From: Acidimicrobiia bacterium
Lineage (GTDB): Bacteria > Actinomycetota > Acidimicrobiia > Acidimicrobiales > Iamiaceae
Reading direction: 5' to 3'
Assembly (NCBI GenBank): GCA_019247975.1
Contig: JAFBAD010000125.1
Coordinates: forward strand, 1 to 11,537
Length of the DNA: 11,537 bases
In this document: in pieces, positions 6,019 through 11,537 of the stretch
How positions within the stretch are numbered: position 1 is the first letter of the stretch
Layout: each line of letters begins with the position of its first letter
Made by a program: the position numbers and the translations under genes
The notes under the pieces: generated by a model
Told to the model about the DNA's origin: nothing
The model's database searches: none
Seen by the model: the letters and a program-made list of their open reading frames with translations, nothing else

Positions 6019-7511
6019 CCGCCGTCGTCACGCGACCCGAAGGACCGGCCCCGTCGCCGGCGCCGGGCCCGTCCTCCAGAACTGCTGCGCCCGGCCCGAA
6101 GGCCCGTTGGGTGCGGCGGGCCTGGCCGGTGCCGGCGGTGCTGGCGATCGTCGCGGCGGCCGCGATGGTCCCGAGCTGGGGCCGCTCGGGGCCGGGGCGG
6201 GGAGAGGCGTTCGTGACCCTCGACGGGACCGCGCGCGTCGAACGGGTGGACGGCTCGGCGGTGGTGCTCGAGGGCGGTGCGAACGCAGGTGGCACCCGGG
6301 CGGCGAAGACGACGCTCCACCAGGGCGACACGTTCGACCTCGTCACCGGCCAGGCCGATCTGCGCCTCAGCGGCTCCGTGCGGATGGACGCGCTGGCGGG
6401 CGCCAGCCTCGTCATGGGCGCCCGTCCCGAGCTGCGCCAGGGCGACCTGCTCGTCAGCGCGCAGGAGCCGACCGAGGTGACCGCGGCCGGCACGCGCGTG
6501 CGCTTCGACGGCACTGACGAGGCGCCGGTGGCCGGACGGCTCTCGCGCACCGCCGGTCTGTCGGTCGGGCTCTACCGCGGCGCGGCGCGAGTGGACAGCG
6601 CCGGGACGGCGCGGGCGCTGCGCGCGCTGCGACGGGTCGACGTGCCTGCGCTCGGCGAGATCACCGGCGTGCAGCCGATCCGCTTCCGCGCCGACGACCC
6701 GTGGGACCGCCGCTACCTGGGCGACGCGATCGCGCTCGACCGGCGGCTCGCCCAGCTGCTCCCCGGGTTCCAGCGGAGCGCACTGCACCACGGCGGCGGT
6801 GCGCAGGGACTCGCGGCGATGCTCGGACGGGTGGACGGGATGCCGTCGGCCCGCTCGCTGACCCGGCTCGTGGATCCCGACCGGCCGCTCCAGGACGTGC
6901 TCCTCGGCGCGACCATCGCCAGCCTGGCCGACGGCGGGTCCTATGCCCACCGCTGGAGCGAGGCGCTGCGCTTCCGCGACGCCGGCGCGACCTGGGGCCT
7001 CGTCGCCCTCGATCGACGGGTGTCGCCCGGTGCGGTGCTCGACGCGCTGCAACGGGTCGTCGACGCGACCCCGCTGGACTTCGGTTCCGCTGGGCGGGCG
7101 AACGGTGCCGGCGCGGGCCACGGGACCTCGTCGACGGCGGATGGCGCAGGTGGCGGTACCGACGGCGGCGGGGCGACCGCCGGACCCGCCGGCTCCAGCG
7201 GGCCCGGCACGACCACCGGCACCGGGAGCGACGGGAACGGCGACGGCGGCAGCGGGAACGGTGGTGGGGGAGGCGGCGGTGGTGGCACGGTGACCGTGCC
7301 GACGACGCCGACGCTCCCGCCGGTGACCGTCCCGACCACGCCGACCCTTCCGCCGATCACGACCACGACGAACCCGGTGGGCGGGATCGTCGACGGCGTG
7401 AGCCACACCGTCACCACCCTCGTGCAGGGCGTCGGTGACACCGTCGGCAAGGTCGTCAAGCCGCCGCCCGACGACGGACCGGACTGCCTGCTCGGCGTTC
7501 TCTGCAGTTGA
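6015..7511 (+). CDS. Membrane-anchored FecR-like domain protein with Gly- and Thr/Pro-rich tail, 498 aa
   Basis: A Pro-rich N-terminus with basic residues (RWVRR, 31-35) precedes one transmembrane helix (about 37-53), so the bulk should face outwards. Residues about 62-210 look like a FecR domain: a strand-rich stretch starting GEAFVTLDGTARVERVDG, then LHQGDTFDLVTGQADLRLSG (from about 101), LRQGDLLVSAQEP and VTAAGTRVRF. FecR domains are periplasmic sensor or ligand-binding modules, classically signalling to a sigma factor; none is visible here. Residues about 215-350 are not recognised. From about 356 the chain is low complexity: a Gly/Ser/Thr/Asp stretch ending in a poly-Gly run, then two copies of VTVPTTPTLPP, an amphipathic VDGVSHTVTTLVQGVGDTV, and a C-terminal DCLLGVLCS with Cys491 and Cys497. 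The tail resembles surface spacers. Coupling to the kinase suggests a shared sensory job, which is inference. The GTG start is set by GGGAGG. Confidence 0.72.
   Translation: MTAVVTRPEGPAPSPAPGPSSRTAAPGPKARWVRRAWPVPAVLAIVAAAAMVPSWGRSGPGRGEAFVTLDGTARVERVDGSAVVLEGGANAGGTRAAKTTLHQGDTFDLVTGQADLRLSGSVRMDALAGASLVMGARPELRQGDLLVSAQEPTEVTAAGTRVRFDGTDEAPVAGRLSRTAGLSVGLYRGAARVDSAGTARALRALRRVDVPALGEITGVQPIRFRADDPWDRRYLGDAIALDRRLAQLLPGFQRSALHHGGGAQGLAAMLGRVDGMPSARSLTRLVDPDRPLQDVLLGATIASLADGGSYAHRWSEALRFRDAGATWGLVALDRRVSPGAVLDALQRVVDATPLDFGSAGRANGAGAGHGTSSTADGAGGGTDGGGATAGPAGSSGPGTTTGTGSDGNGDGGSGNGGGGGGGGGTVTVPTTPTLPPVTVPTTPTLPPITTTTNPVGGIVDGVSHTVTTLVQGVGDTVGKVVKPPPDDGPDCLLGVLCS
7290..7355 (+). repeat. Tandem 33-bp repeat inside the FecR-like gene (2 copies)
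   Basis: Copies at 7290-7322 and 7323-7355 differ at only a few bases, mostly C/G or C/T changes at third positions, and both encode VTVPTTPTLPP. The differences are nearly all silent, so the protein repeat is kept while the DNA has drifted. A Thr-rich partial continuation (ITTTTNP) follows. It encodes a stiff extended linker. Confidence 0.85.
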
Positions 7512-7552
7512 CGCGCCTGCGCAGCCTCCCTCCGGTCGACGCGCGCCGGTCG

Positions 7553-7565
7553 TAGCATCGAGTCG
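7553..7565 (+). promoter_or_regulatory. Likely -10 element TAGCAT and leaderless start of the DivIVA-fusion gene
   Basis: TAGCAT (7553-7558) fits the TANNNT -10 pattern and ends 7 nt before the ATG at 7566, so transcription would begin at or next to the start codon. No Shine-Dalgarno is present, which agrees with a leaderless mRNA, common in Actinobacteria. No -35 hexamer is clear at the usual spacing. TTGACG at 7508-7513 is too far away. CCGGTCG occurs twice just upstream (7532-7538 and 7546-7552). The remaining bases from 7512 hold nothing else I can name. Confidence 0.55.
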
Positions 7566-9743
7566 ATGTCGGACAACCTCGACCGGTCGGTGCTCGATCC
7601 GACGCAGCTCGCGTCACGGGCCTTCGGTACGGGGTTCCGGGGTTACGACCAGGACGAGGTCCGCTCCTTCCTGCGGCGCGTCGCGGCAGGGATCGAGCAC
7701 ATGCTCGAGGAGCAGGCTGCGCTGCGCCTGCAGGTCGAGGAGCTCGAACGCAAGCTCGCCGAGCCGCCCCAGCTGAGCGACGAGGAGATCGCCGCTGCGC
7801 TCGGCGAGGAGACCGCCAAGGTCATCGCTTCGGCCAAGGCCGCCGCCACCGAGATGCGCGCCAACGCCGAGGAGGACGTGGCCCGGCTGCGGGCCGAGGC
7901 CGAGCAGGAGACCGGGGCCGCACGGGCGGAGGCCGACGAGTACGCCACGACCACCCGGCGGGAGATCGACGAGGCCCGGGACCGGAGCGCCGCGGAGTCG
8001 GCGACGGTCCGCCAGGAGGCCGAGGACTACGCCGGGCGGATCCGGTCCGAGGCCGACGAGGCCGCAGCCACCGCCCGTTCCGACGCCGAGGCCGATGCGG
8101 CCCGCCGGATCGAGGAGGCGGACGAGGCCTCGGCCGCGAAGATCAGCGAGGCCGAGACCGACGCCGCCCGCATCCGCGACGAGGCGAACAGCATCCTGTC
8201 GGTCCGCTCGGCCGAGGCCGACGACGAGGCGGCCCGCATCCGGGCTGCCGCGGAGGAGGAAGCCGATCGCATCCGCGCGGAGGCCGAGGAGACCCGCACG
8301 CAGGCCGGGCTCGACGCCGAGGCCGAGCGTGAGTCGGCTCGCGAGCAGGGTCGTGAGATGGTCGCCGAGGCGCAGCGCGTGCGCGAGCGGGTGCTGAAGG
8401 ACCTCGCCCGCCGGCGCAAGAGCGGTCGCCAGCAGCTCGAGCAGCTCCGGGCCGCACGGGAACGCCTCCTCGAGGCCCACGAGACGGTGCGCCGCACGTT
8501 GGAGGAGGCGACCAACGAGCTCCTGGTGTCGCTGCCCGACGCGCGCGTCGCGGCAGTCGACGCGGGTCGTCGCGCCGAGCACGAGACCGAAGCCACCGTC
8601 GACGAGCTCGAAGCCGAGATCCACGCCGCCCGCGAGGCCGGGCTGCCGCTGGTGTCGGCGAACGACGACCACTCCGACACCGATCACCTGCACGACTCCG
8701 CCGCCGACGTCGAGGACACCCTCGGCCCCGCCCCCGACGTCGAGCTCGAGCCGCCCGCGGTCGACGAGGCGCCCGAACCCGAGCCCGAACCGGAGCCGGT
8801 CGCTCCGGCGCCGCCGGTGTCCGAGATGGTCGAGGTCGCCGAGCAGCCGGCGGAGCCCCAGGAGCCTGAGGCAGACGACGCCGGACCGGCGGAGCCGGTC
8901 GAATCCAGCACGGTCGACGAGCTCTTCGCCCGCCTCCGCGCCGAGCGGGAGACGCCCGAGCCGGAGCCCGAGGCCGAGTCCGAGCTCGAGACGGCGGCCG
9001 AGGCCGTCGACCCGGTCGACATCACCGATTCGGCCGAACCCGACGAGGTCGAGCCGGAGGCCGAGGGCGATGCGACGGTCCTCTCGCTCCTCGAGCGGCG
9101 TGACGCCATCACCGACGAGATCGAGCGCAGCCTGGCGAAGCGGCTGAAGCGGGTGCTGGCCGACGAGCAGAACGCGGTGCTGGACGCGGTCCGCCGGGCC
9201 CGCAAGGTGCCGGCGCCCGAGGACGTGATCCCCGACCCGCCCGAACACGAGGGTTCGTTCGCCACCGCGGCGATCGAGGACCTGACCGCCGCTGCCGCGG
9301 CCGGCGTCGCCTTCCACGGCGCCGACGGCACGCCGCCGGCTCCGCAGGTCGAGGACCTCGCGCAGGCGCTCGCGGCGGAGCTCACCGGGCCGATCCGCCC
9401 TCGGCTCGAGCGCTGCTTCGAGGATCTGGGCGGCGACGACGAGGAGCTGATGAACCGGCTCCGCACCTCGTACCGGGAGTGGAAGTCGCCTCGGATCATC
9501 GAGGTCACCCGCCACCACGTGCTCGCGGCGTTCAGCCGTGGGCAGTTCGAGGCGATGCCCGACGGCGCCGAGGTCGAGTGGGTGGTCGACGCGACCGGCC
9601 CGGCGTGCTCCGATGCCGAGGACAACTCGCTCGCCGGCACGGTGACCAAGGGCGATGCCTTCCCGACCGGCCACCAGTTCCCGCCGGCCCACGCAGGCTG
9701 CCGGTGCTTGATCGTCCCCGTGGCGGTGCACGTCCGAGCGTGA
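7566..9743 (+). CDS. DivIVA-domain coiled-coil protein with phage gpF/gp7-like C-terminal domain, 725 aa
   Basis: Residues 1-45 carry the DivIVA N-terminal signature (FGTGFRGYDQDEVRSFLRRV), which in DivIVA/Wag31 binds membranes at poles and septa. Residues about 46-345 are a long Ala/Glu/Arg/Asp coiled coil with repeated RIR and EADE units, about 11 residues apart in places. Residues about 365-500 are an acidic Pro/Glu linker (PEPEPEPEPV). From about 503 a folded part resumes: helices around RLKRVLADEQNAVLDAVRR, then RIIEVTRHHVLAAF, EVEWVVDATGPACSDAEDN, FPTGHQFPPAHAGCRC and LIVPV. The last block matches the C-terminal signature of phage minor-head proteins (Mu gpF / SPP1 gp7 type): D675, C681, N687, H709, C712 and C714 are present, but the usual second Cys of CxxC is Ala684. 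There is no transmembrane helix, so it is cytoplasmic or membrane-associated. Only one ATG fits the domain start. Family DivIVA proteins are much shorter, roughly 160-300 residues. The function of the fusion is unknown. Confidence 0.85.
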   Translation: MSDNLDRSVLDPTQLASRAFGTGFRGYDQDEVRSFLRRVAAGIEHMLEEQAALRLQVEELERKLAEPPQLSDEEIAAALGEETAKVIASAKAAATEMRANAEEDVARLRAEAEQETGAARAEADEYATTTRREIDEARDRSAAESATVRQEAEDYAGRIRSEADEAAATARSDAEADAARRIEEADEASAAKISEAETDAARIRDEANSILSVRSAEADDEAARIRAAAEEEADRIRAEAEETRTQAGLDAEAERESAREQGREMVAEAQRVRERVLKDLARRRKSGRQQLEQLRAARERLLEAHETVRRTLEEATNELLVSLPDARVAAVDAGRRAEHETEATVDELEAEIHAAREAGLPLVSANDDHSDTDHLHDSAADVEDTLGPAPDVELEPPAVDEAPEPEPEPEPVAPAPPVSEMVEVAEQPAEPQEPEADDAGPAEPVESSTVDELFARLRAERETPEPEPEAESELETAAEAVDPVDITDSAEPDEVEPEAEGDATVLSLLERRDAITDEIERSLAKRLKRVLADEQNAVLDAVRRARKVPAPEDVIPDPPEHEGSFATAAIEDLTAAAAAGVAFHGADGTPPAPQVEDLAQALAAELTGPIRPRLERCFEDLGGDDEELMNRLRTSYREWKSPRIIEVTRHHVLAAFSRGQFEAMPDGAEVEWVVDATGPACSDAEDNSLAGTVTKGDAFPTGHQFPPAHAGCRCLIVPVAVHVRA
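7885..8345 (+). repeat. Degenerate coding repeats of the DivIVA coiled coil
   Basis: The octamer GAGGCCGA recurs about ten times in this stretch, always in the same frame, encoding E-A-D/E. The units are irregular in spacing and diverged between copies, so they look like an old expansion of the coiled coil and not a recent tandem duplication. They also open a very long antisense frame, which is not a gene. Confidence 0.7.
9072..9743 (+). other. C-terminal phage minor-head-like domain of the DivIVA fusion
   Basis: This marks residues 503-725 of the protein at 7566-9743. The order of elements is that of Mu gpF-like/SPP1 gp7-like proteins: helices, a strand EVEWVVD, a first Cys (C681), a G-x-F-P-x-G segment, and P-P-A-H-x-x-C-R-C (H709, C712, C714) followed by a hydrophobic strand. 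In phages this region belongs to a minor capsid/head-morphogenesis protein. No other phage gene is near, and codon use matches the neighbours, so it reads as a domesticated domain. The boundary at 503 is approximate. Confidence 0.65.
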
Positions 9744-9770
9744 CGGCGCGGCCGTAGCCCGCACGCTCGG
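9734..9770 (+). terminator. 9-bp stem-loop at the end of the DivIVA-fusion gene
   Basis: CCGAGCGTG (9734-9742) and CACGCTCGG (9762-9770) are perfect inverted arms around 19 nt, and the loop can form a further CGGC / GCCG stem. The left arm includes the last codons and the first bases of the TGA. No T-run follows, so it would be a terminator without a U-tail, or an mRNA 3'-end stabiliser. Confidence 0.5.
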
Positions 9771-9781
9771 GGCGGCGAGCG
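9764..9781 (+). promoter_or_regulatory. Alternative hairpin that competes with the 9734-9770 stem
   Basis: CGCTCG (9764-9769) also pairs with CGAGCG (9776-9781) across a 6-nt loop. Since 9764-9769 is part of the right arm of the larger stem, the two hairpins cannot form together. This resembles the arrangement of an attenuator, although no leader peptide or T-run is visible. Confidence 0.35.
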
Positions 9782-9794
9782 GGTTCGGAGGACG

Positions 9795-9809
9795 TGTGAG
9801 GCCTTCACA
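9795..9809. promoter_or_regulatory. TGTGA-N5-TCACA dyad upstream of UPF0182
   Basis: TGTGA (9795-9799) and TCACA (9805-9809) form a dyad that looks like a CRP/FNR-family half-site pair, but the spacer is 5 and not the usual 6 bp. It lies about 41 bp before the -10-like TAGGCT, a position where activators often bind. The spacing defect keeps confidence low. Confidence 0.3.
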
Positions 9810-9827
9810 GCTCGCACTCAGGCGGGC

Positions 9828-9846
9828 ACGGGTGTGTGACGCCCGT
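9828..9846. repeat. Inverted repeat directly before the UPF0182 -10 element
   Basis: ACGGG (9828-9832) and CCCGT (9842-9846) are perfect arms with a 9-nt spacer, ending 3 bp before TAGGCT. The place is right for an operator that blocks polymerase, but arms this short arise easily in GC-rich DNA. Confidence 0.3.
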
Positions 9847-9849
9847 CTG

Positions 9850-9863
9850 TAGGCTCGCCCGCG
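9850..9863 (+). promoter_or_regulatory. Likely -10 element TAGGCT and leaderless start of UPF0182
   Basis: TAGGCT (9850-9855) fits TANNNT and ends 8 nt before the ATG at 9864, so the transcript would start on or beside the A of the ATG. There is no Shine-Dalgarno. No -35 match is seen 16-19 bp upstream. The same arrangement precedes the DivIVA-fusion gene. Confidence 0.55.
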
Positions 9864-11537
9864 ATGCGTCCCCCCTCGGACATGCCGCCGCGTCAGCCGC
9901 GCCGGCGGCGGGAGCGCCGGGGTGGCCGGCTGCCGACCGGCCGCGGCCGGGTCGTCCTGATCGTCGTCATCGTCGCCCTGTTCATCCTGGCGACCTCGCT
10001 GCGCGGCATCGCCGGCTTCTACACGGACTACCTCTGGTTCGACTCGCTCGGCCTGGCGAGCATCTGGCGCGGGGTCCTCGGCGCGAAGACCGCGCTCGCG
10101 CTGATCTTCATCGGCTTCTTCTTCATCATCCTGTGGGCGAACCTCTTCATCGCCGACCGCATCGCCCCGACGTTCCGCCTACCCGCGTCGGGTCCGGAGG
10201 ACGACCTCGTCGAGCGCTACCACGAGATCGTCGGCACTCGCGCCGGGATGCTCCGCACCGGCGTCTCGCTCCTCGTCGCGCTGATCGTCGGGTCAGGGGT
10301 CTCGTCGAAGTGGAAGGACTGGATCCTCTTCACCAACCGGGTCGACTTCGGGCGCAAGGACGCGACGTTCCACACCGACATCGGCTTCTACGTCTTCCAG
10401 CTGCCGTTCCTGCGCTTCGTCCTCGGGTGGCTGTTCTCGGCCCTGATCGTCGTGCTGATCGCGACGATCGTCGCCCACTACCTGAACGGCGGGATCCGCA
10501 TCCAGGTCCCCGGCCAGCGGGTGTCGCCGCAGGTGAAGGCCCACCTGTCGGTCCTGCTCGGGGTGCTGTCGCTGGTGCGGGCCGGCCAGTACTGGCTCGA
10601 CCGCTACCAGCTCGTGTTCTCGACCCGGGGCACGGTCGACGGCGCCACCTACACCGACGTCAACGTGCAGGTGAAGTCGCTCTACCTGCTGATGATCATC
10701 TCGATCACGGCGTTCGTGCTGTTCCTGGTGAACATCCGGCGGCGGGGATGGGTGCTGCCGGGCATCGCGGTCGGCCTGTGGCTGTTCGTCATCGTGCTCG
10801 CCGGTGAGGCCGTGCCCGCGCTGGTGCAGCGGTTCCGGGTGAAGCCGGACGAGCCGTCGAAGGAAGCCGTCTACATCGGTCACAACATCGCCGCGACGAC
10901 ACAGGCGATGGGCCTGCAGAGCGTCAACAAGAAGCAGTTCGACATCGACGGCAAGCTCGACGCGTCCACGCTGGCGGACAACCAGGACATCATCAAGAAC
11001 GTCCGGTTGTGGGACCCCGCGGTCGTGCAGGCCAACTTCGACCGGACGCAGGGTTCCGGTCTCCGCGACTTCTATTCGATCCCCGACGTGGACGTCGATC
11101 GGTACGCGCTGTCGAACCGGACGAACGACGCCGACAGCGGGGTAACCCAGGTGAACGTCGCCGCCCGCCAGCTCTCACCGGACGGCATCCCCCAGAAGTC
11201 CTGGGTGTCCGAGCACCTCACCTACACCCACGGGTACGGCGCGGTCGTGTCGCCGTCCAACGAGGTCAGCCCGTTCGGTCAGCCGGAGTTCACCGCGCAG
11301 GACGTCCCGCTCGCTCCCAAGAGCCAGCCGAAGATCACCGAGCCCCGCGTCTACATCGGCGAGGACCAGAGCGGCTACGTGATCGTCAACAGCGGCGTCA
11401 AAGAGGTCGACTACACCGACGACGCCGGCAACAACGTGCAGCGCAACTACAGCGGCAAGGACGGGGTGAAGCTCAACTCGTTCGTCCGCCGCGCCGCGTT
11501 CGCGCTCCGCTTCGGCGACATCAACCCGTTGATCTCG
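9864..11537 (+). CDS. UPF0182 family (COG1615) multi-pass membrane protein, 3' partial
   Basis: The frame is open from ATG 9864 to the window end, giving 558 residues with no stop; full-length members are about 900-1000 residues. A basic N-terminus (RQPRRRRERRGGR) leads to seven predicted helices at about 30-49, 73-95, 132-147, 180-204, 222-240, 270-290 and 297-317. A large outside domain begins near 320. Family hallmarks are present: GFYTDYLWFDSLG after helix 1, FTNRVDFGRKDATFHTDIGF before helix 4, EAVYIGHNIAATTQAMGL at the start of the outer domain, and VRLWDPAVVQANF. The family's function is not established; it belongs to the envelope in Actinobacteria and some other phyla. The ATG sits 8 nt after a -10-like hexamer and has no Shine-Dalgarno, so it is probably leaderless. 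In mycobacteria this gene neighbours the YlbL-like protease; here three genes lie between them. Confidence 0.95.
   Translation, partial: MRPPSDMPPRQPRRRRERRGGRLPTGRGRVVLIVVIVALFILATSLRGIAGFYTDYLWFDSLGLASIWRGVLGAKTALALIFIGFFFIILWANLFIADRIAPTFRLPASGPEDDLVERYHEIVGTRAGMLRTGVSLLVALIVGSGVSSKWKDWILFTNRVDFGRKDATFHTDIGFYVFQLPFLRFVLGWLFSALIVVLIATIVAHYLNGGIRIQVPGQRVSPQVKAHLSVLLGVLSLVRAGQYWLDRYQLVFSTRGTVDGATYTDVNVQVKSLYLLMIISITAFVLFLVNIRRRGWVLPGIAVGLWLFVIVLAGEAVPALVQRFRVKPDEPSKEAVYIGHNIAATTQAMGLQSVNKKQFDIDGKLDASTLADNQDIIKNVRLWDPAVVQANFDRTQGSGLRDFYSIPDVDVDRYALSNRTNDADSGVTQVNVAARQLSPDGIPQKSWVSEHLTYTHGYGAVVSPSNEVSPFGQPEFTAQDVPLAPKSQPKITEPRVYIGEDQSGYVIVNSGVKEVDYTDDAGNNVQRNYSGKDGVKLNSFVRRAAFALRFGDINPLIS

Noticed and set aside
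5163..7406. Long antisense open frame opposite the kinase end and FecR-like gene
   Set aside because: It crosses two genes on the other strand, is low complexity, and has no recognisable motif; the plus-strand genes are coupled by a good ribosome binding site.
7508..7513. TTGACG as a -35 element for the DivIVA-fusion gene
   Set aside because: It is 39 bp before the TAGCAT hexamer, far from the 16-19 bp needed, and no -10 match exists at the right distance from it.
7885..8345. CRISPR-like or minisatellite array
   Set aside because: The repeated octamers are in frame, unevenly spaced and diverged, as expected of coiled-coil codons; there are no regular repeats with unique spacers.
9072..9743. 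Prophage or prophage remnant
   Set aside because: Only a single phage-like domain is seen, fused in frame to DivIVA; there is no integrase, portal, terminase, tail gene or attachment repeat in the window.
7614..9764. Long antisense open frame opposite the DivIVA-fusion gene
   Set aside because: Its Leu/Gly/Arg-rich repeats mirror the GAG/GCC codon repeats of the coiled coil; there is no independent evidence of coding.
9836..10807. Plus-strand open frame overlapping the start of UPF0182
   Set aside because: The product is Arg/Pro/Ala-rich noise, whereas the frame starting at 9864 gives the conserved UPF0182 protein with seven helices.

Overview
The window is very GC-rich, and third codon positions are almost all G or C in every gene. 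It carries families typical of Actinobacteria: a YlbL-type Lon/PDZ protease, a UPF0182 membrane protein and a DivIVA-domain protein. Two genes look leaderless, which also fits. The gene content and protein style would suit a chromosomal region of a high-GC actinobacterium, possibly Acidimicrobiia. That class assignment is a guess from style, because no marker gene is present. No tRNA, rRNA, CRISPR array, transposase or integrase was seen.

Layout. (1) Positions 2-841, +: C-terminal part of a branched-chain amino-acid-type ABC substrate-binding protein, cut by the window edge. (2) 838-1458, -: a small HEAT-repeat protein, convergent with (1) and overlapping it by 4 bp. (3) 1478-2113, +: a TetR-family repressor, divergent from the HEAT gene with only 19 bp between the two starts, followed by a short hairpin plus T-run. 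(4) 2186-3304, +: a YlbL-like membrane-anchored PDZ-Lon (S16) protease with an intact Ser/Lys dyad. (5) 3379-6018, +: a large multi-pass sensor histidine kinase (membrane region, Cache-like sensor, HAMP, PAS, HisKA, HATPase). (6) 6015-7511, +: a membrane-anchored FecR-like protein, translationally coupled to the kinase by a 4-bp overlap and a strong ribosome binding site. (7) 7566-9743, +: a 725-residue DivIVA-domain coiled-coil protein. Its C-terminus carries a motif very like that of phage minor-head (Mu gpF / SPP1 gp7-type) proteins. (8) 9864-11537, +: the first 558 residues of a UPF0182 seven-helix membrane protein, running off the right edge.

How the genes may fit together. In mycobacteria the YlbL-like and UPF0182 genes are direct neighbours (recalled as Rv3194c and Rv3193c). 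Here the same pair brackets about 6.5 kb holding the kinase, the FecR-like protein and the DivIVA fusion. The kinase and FecR-like protein look like one envelope-sensing unit; no response regulator or sigma factor is in view. The DivIVA fusion is the most unusual gene: a polar or envelope scaffold family joined to what looks like a domesticated phage head-morphogenesis domain. Its start and that of UPF0182 each lie 7-8 nt after a -10-like hexamer, suggesting leaderless mRNAs and separate promoters. The 120-bp gap before UPF0182 is rich in inverted repeats, including two mutually exclusive hairpins.
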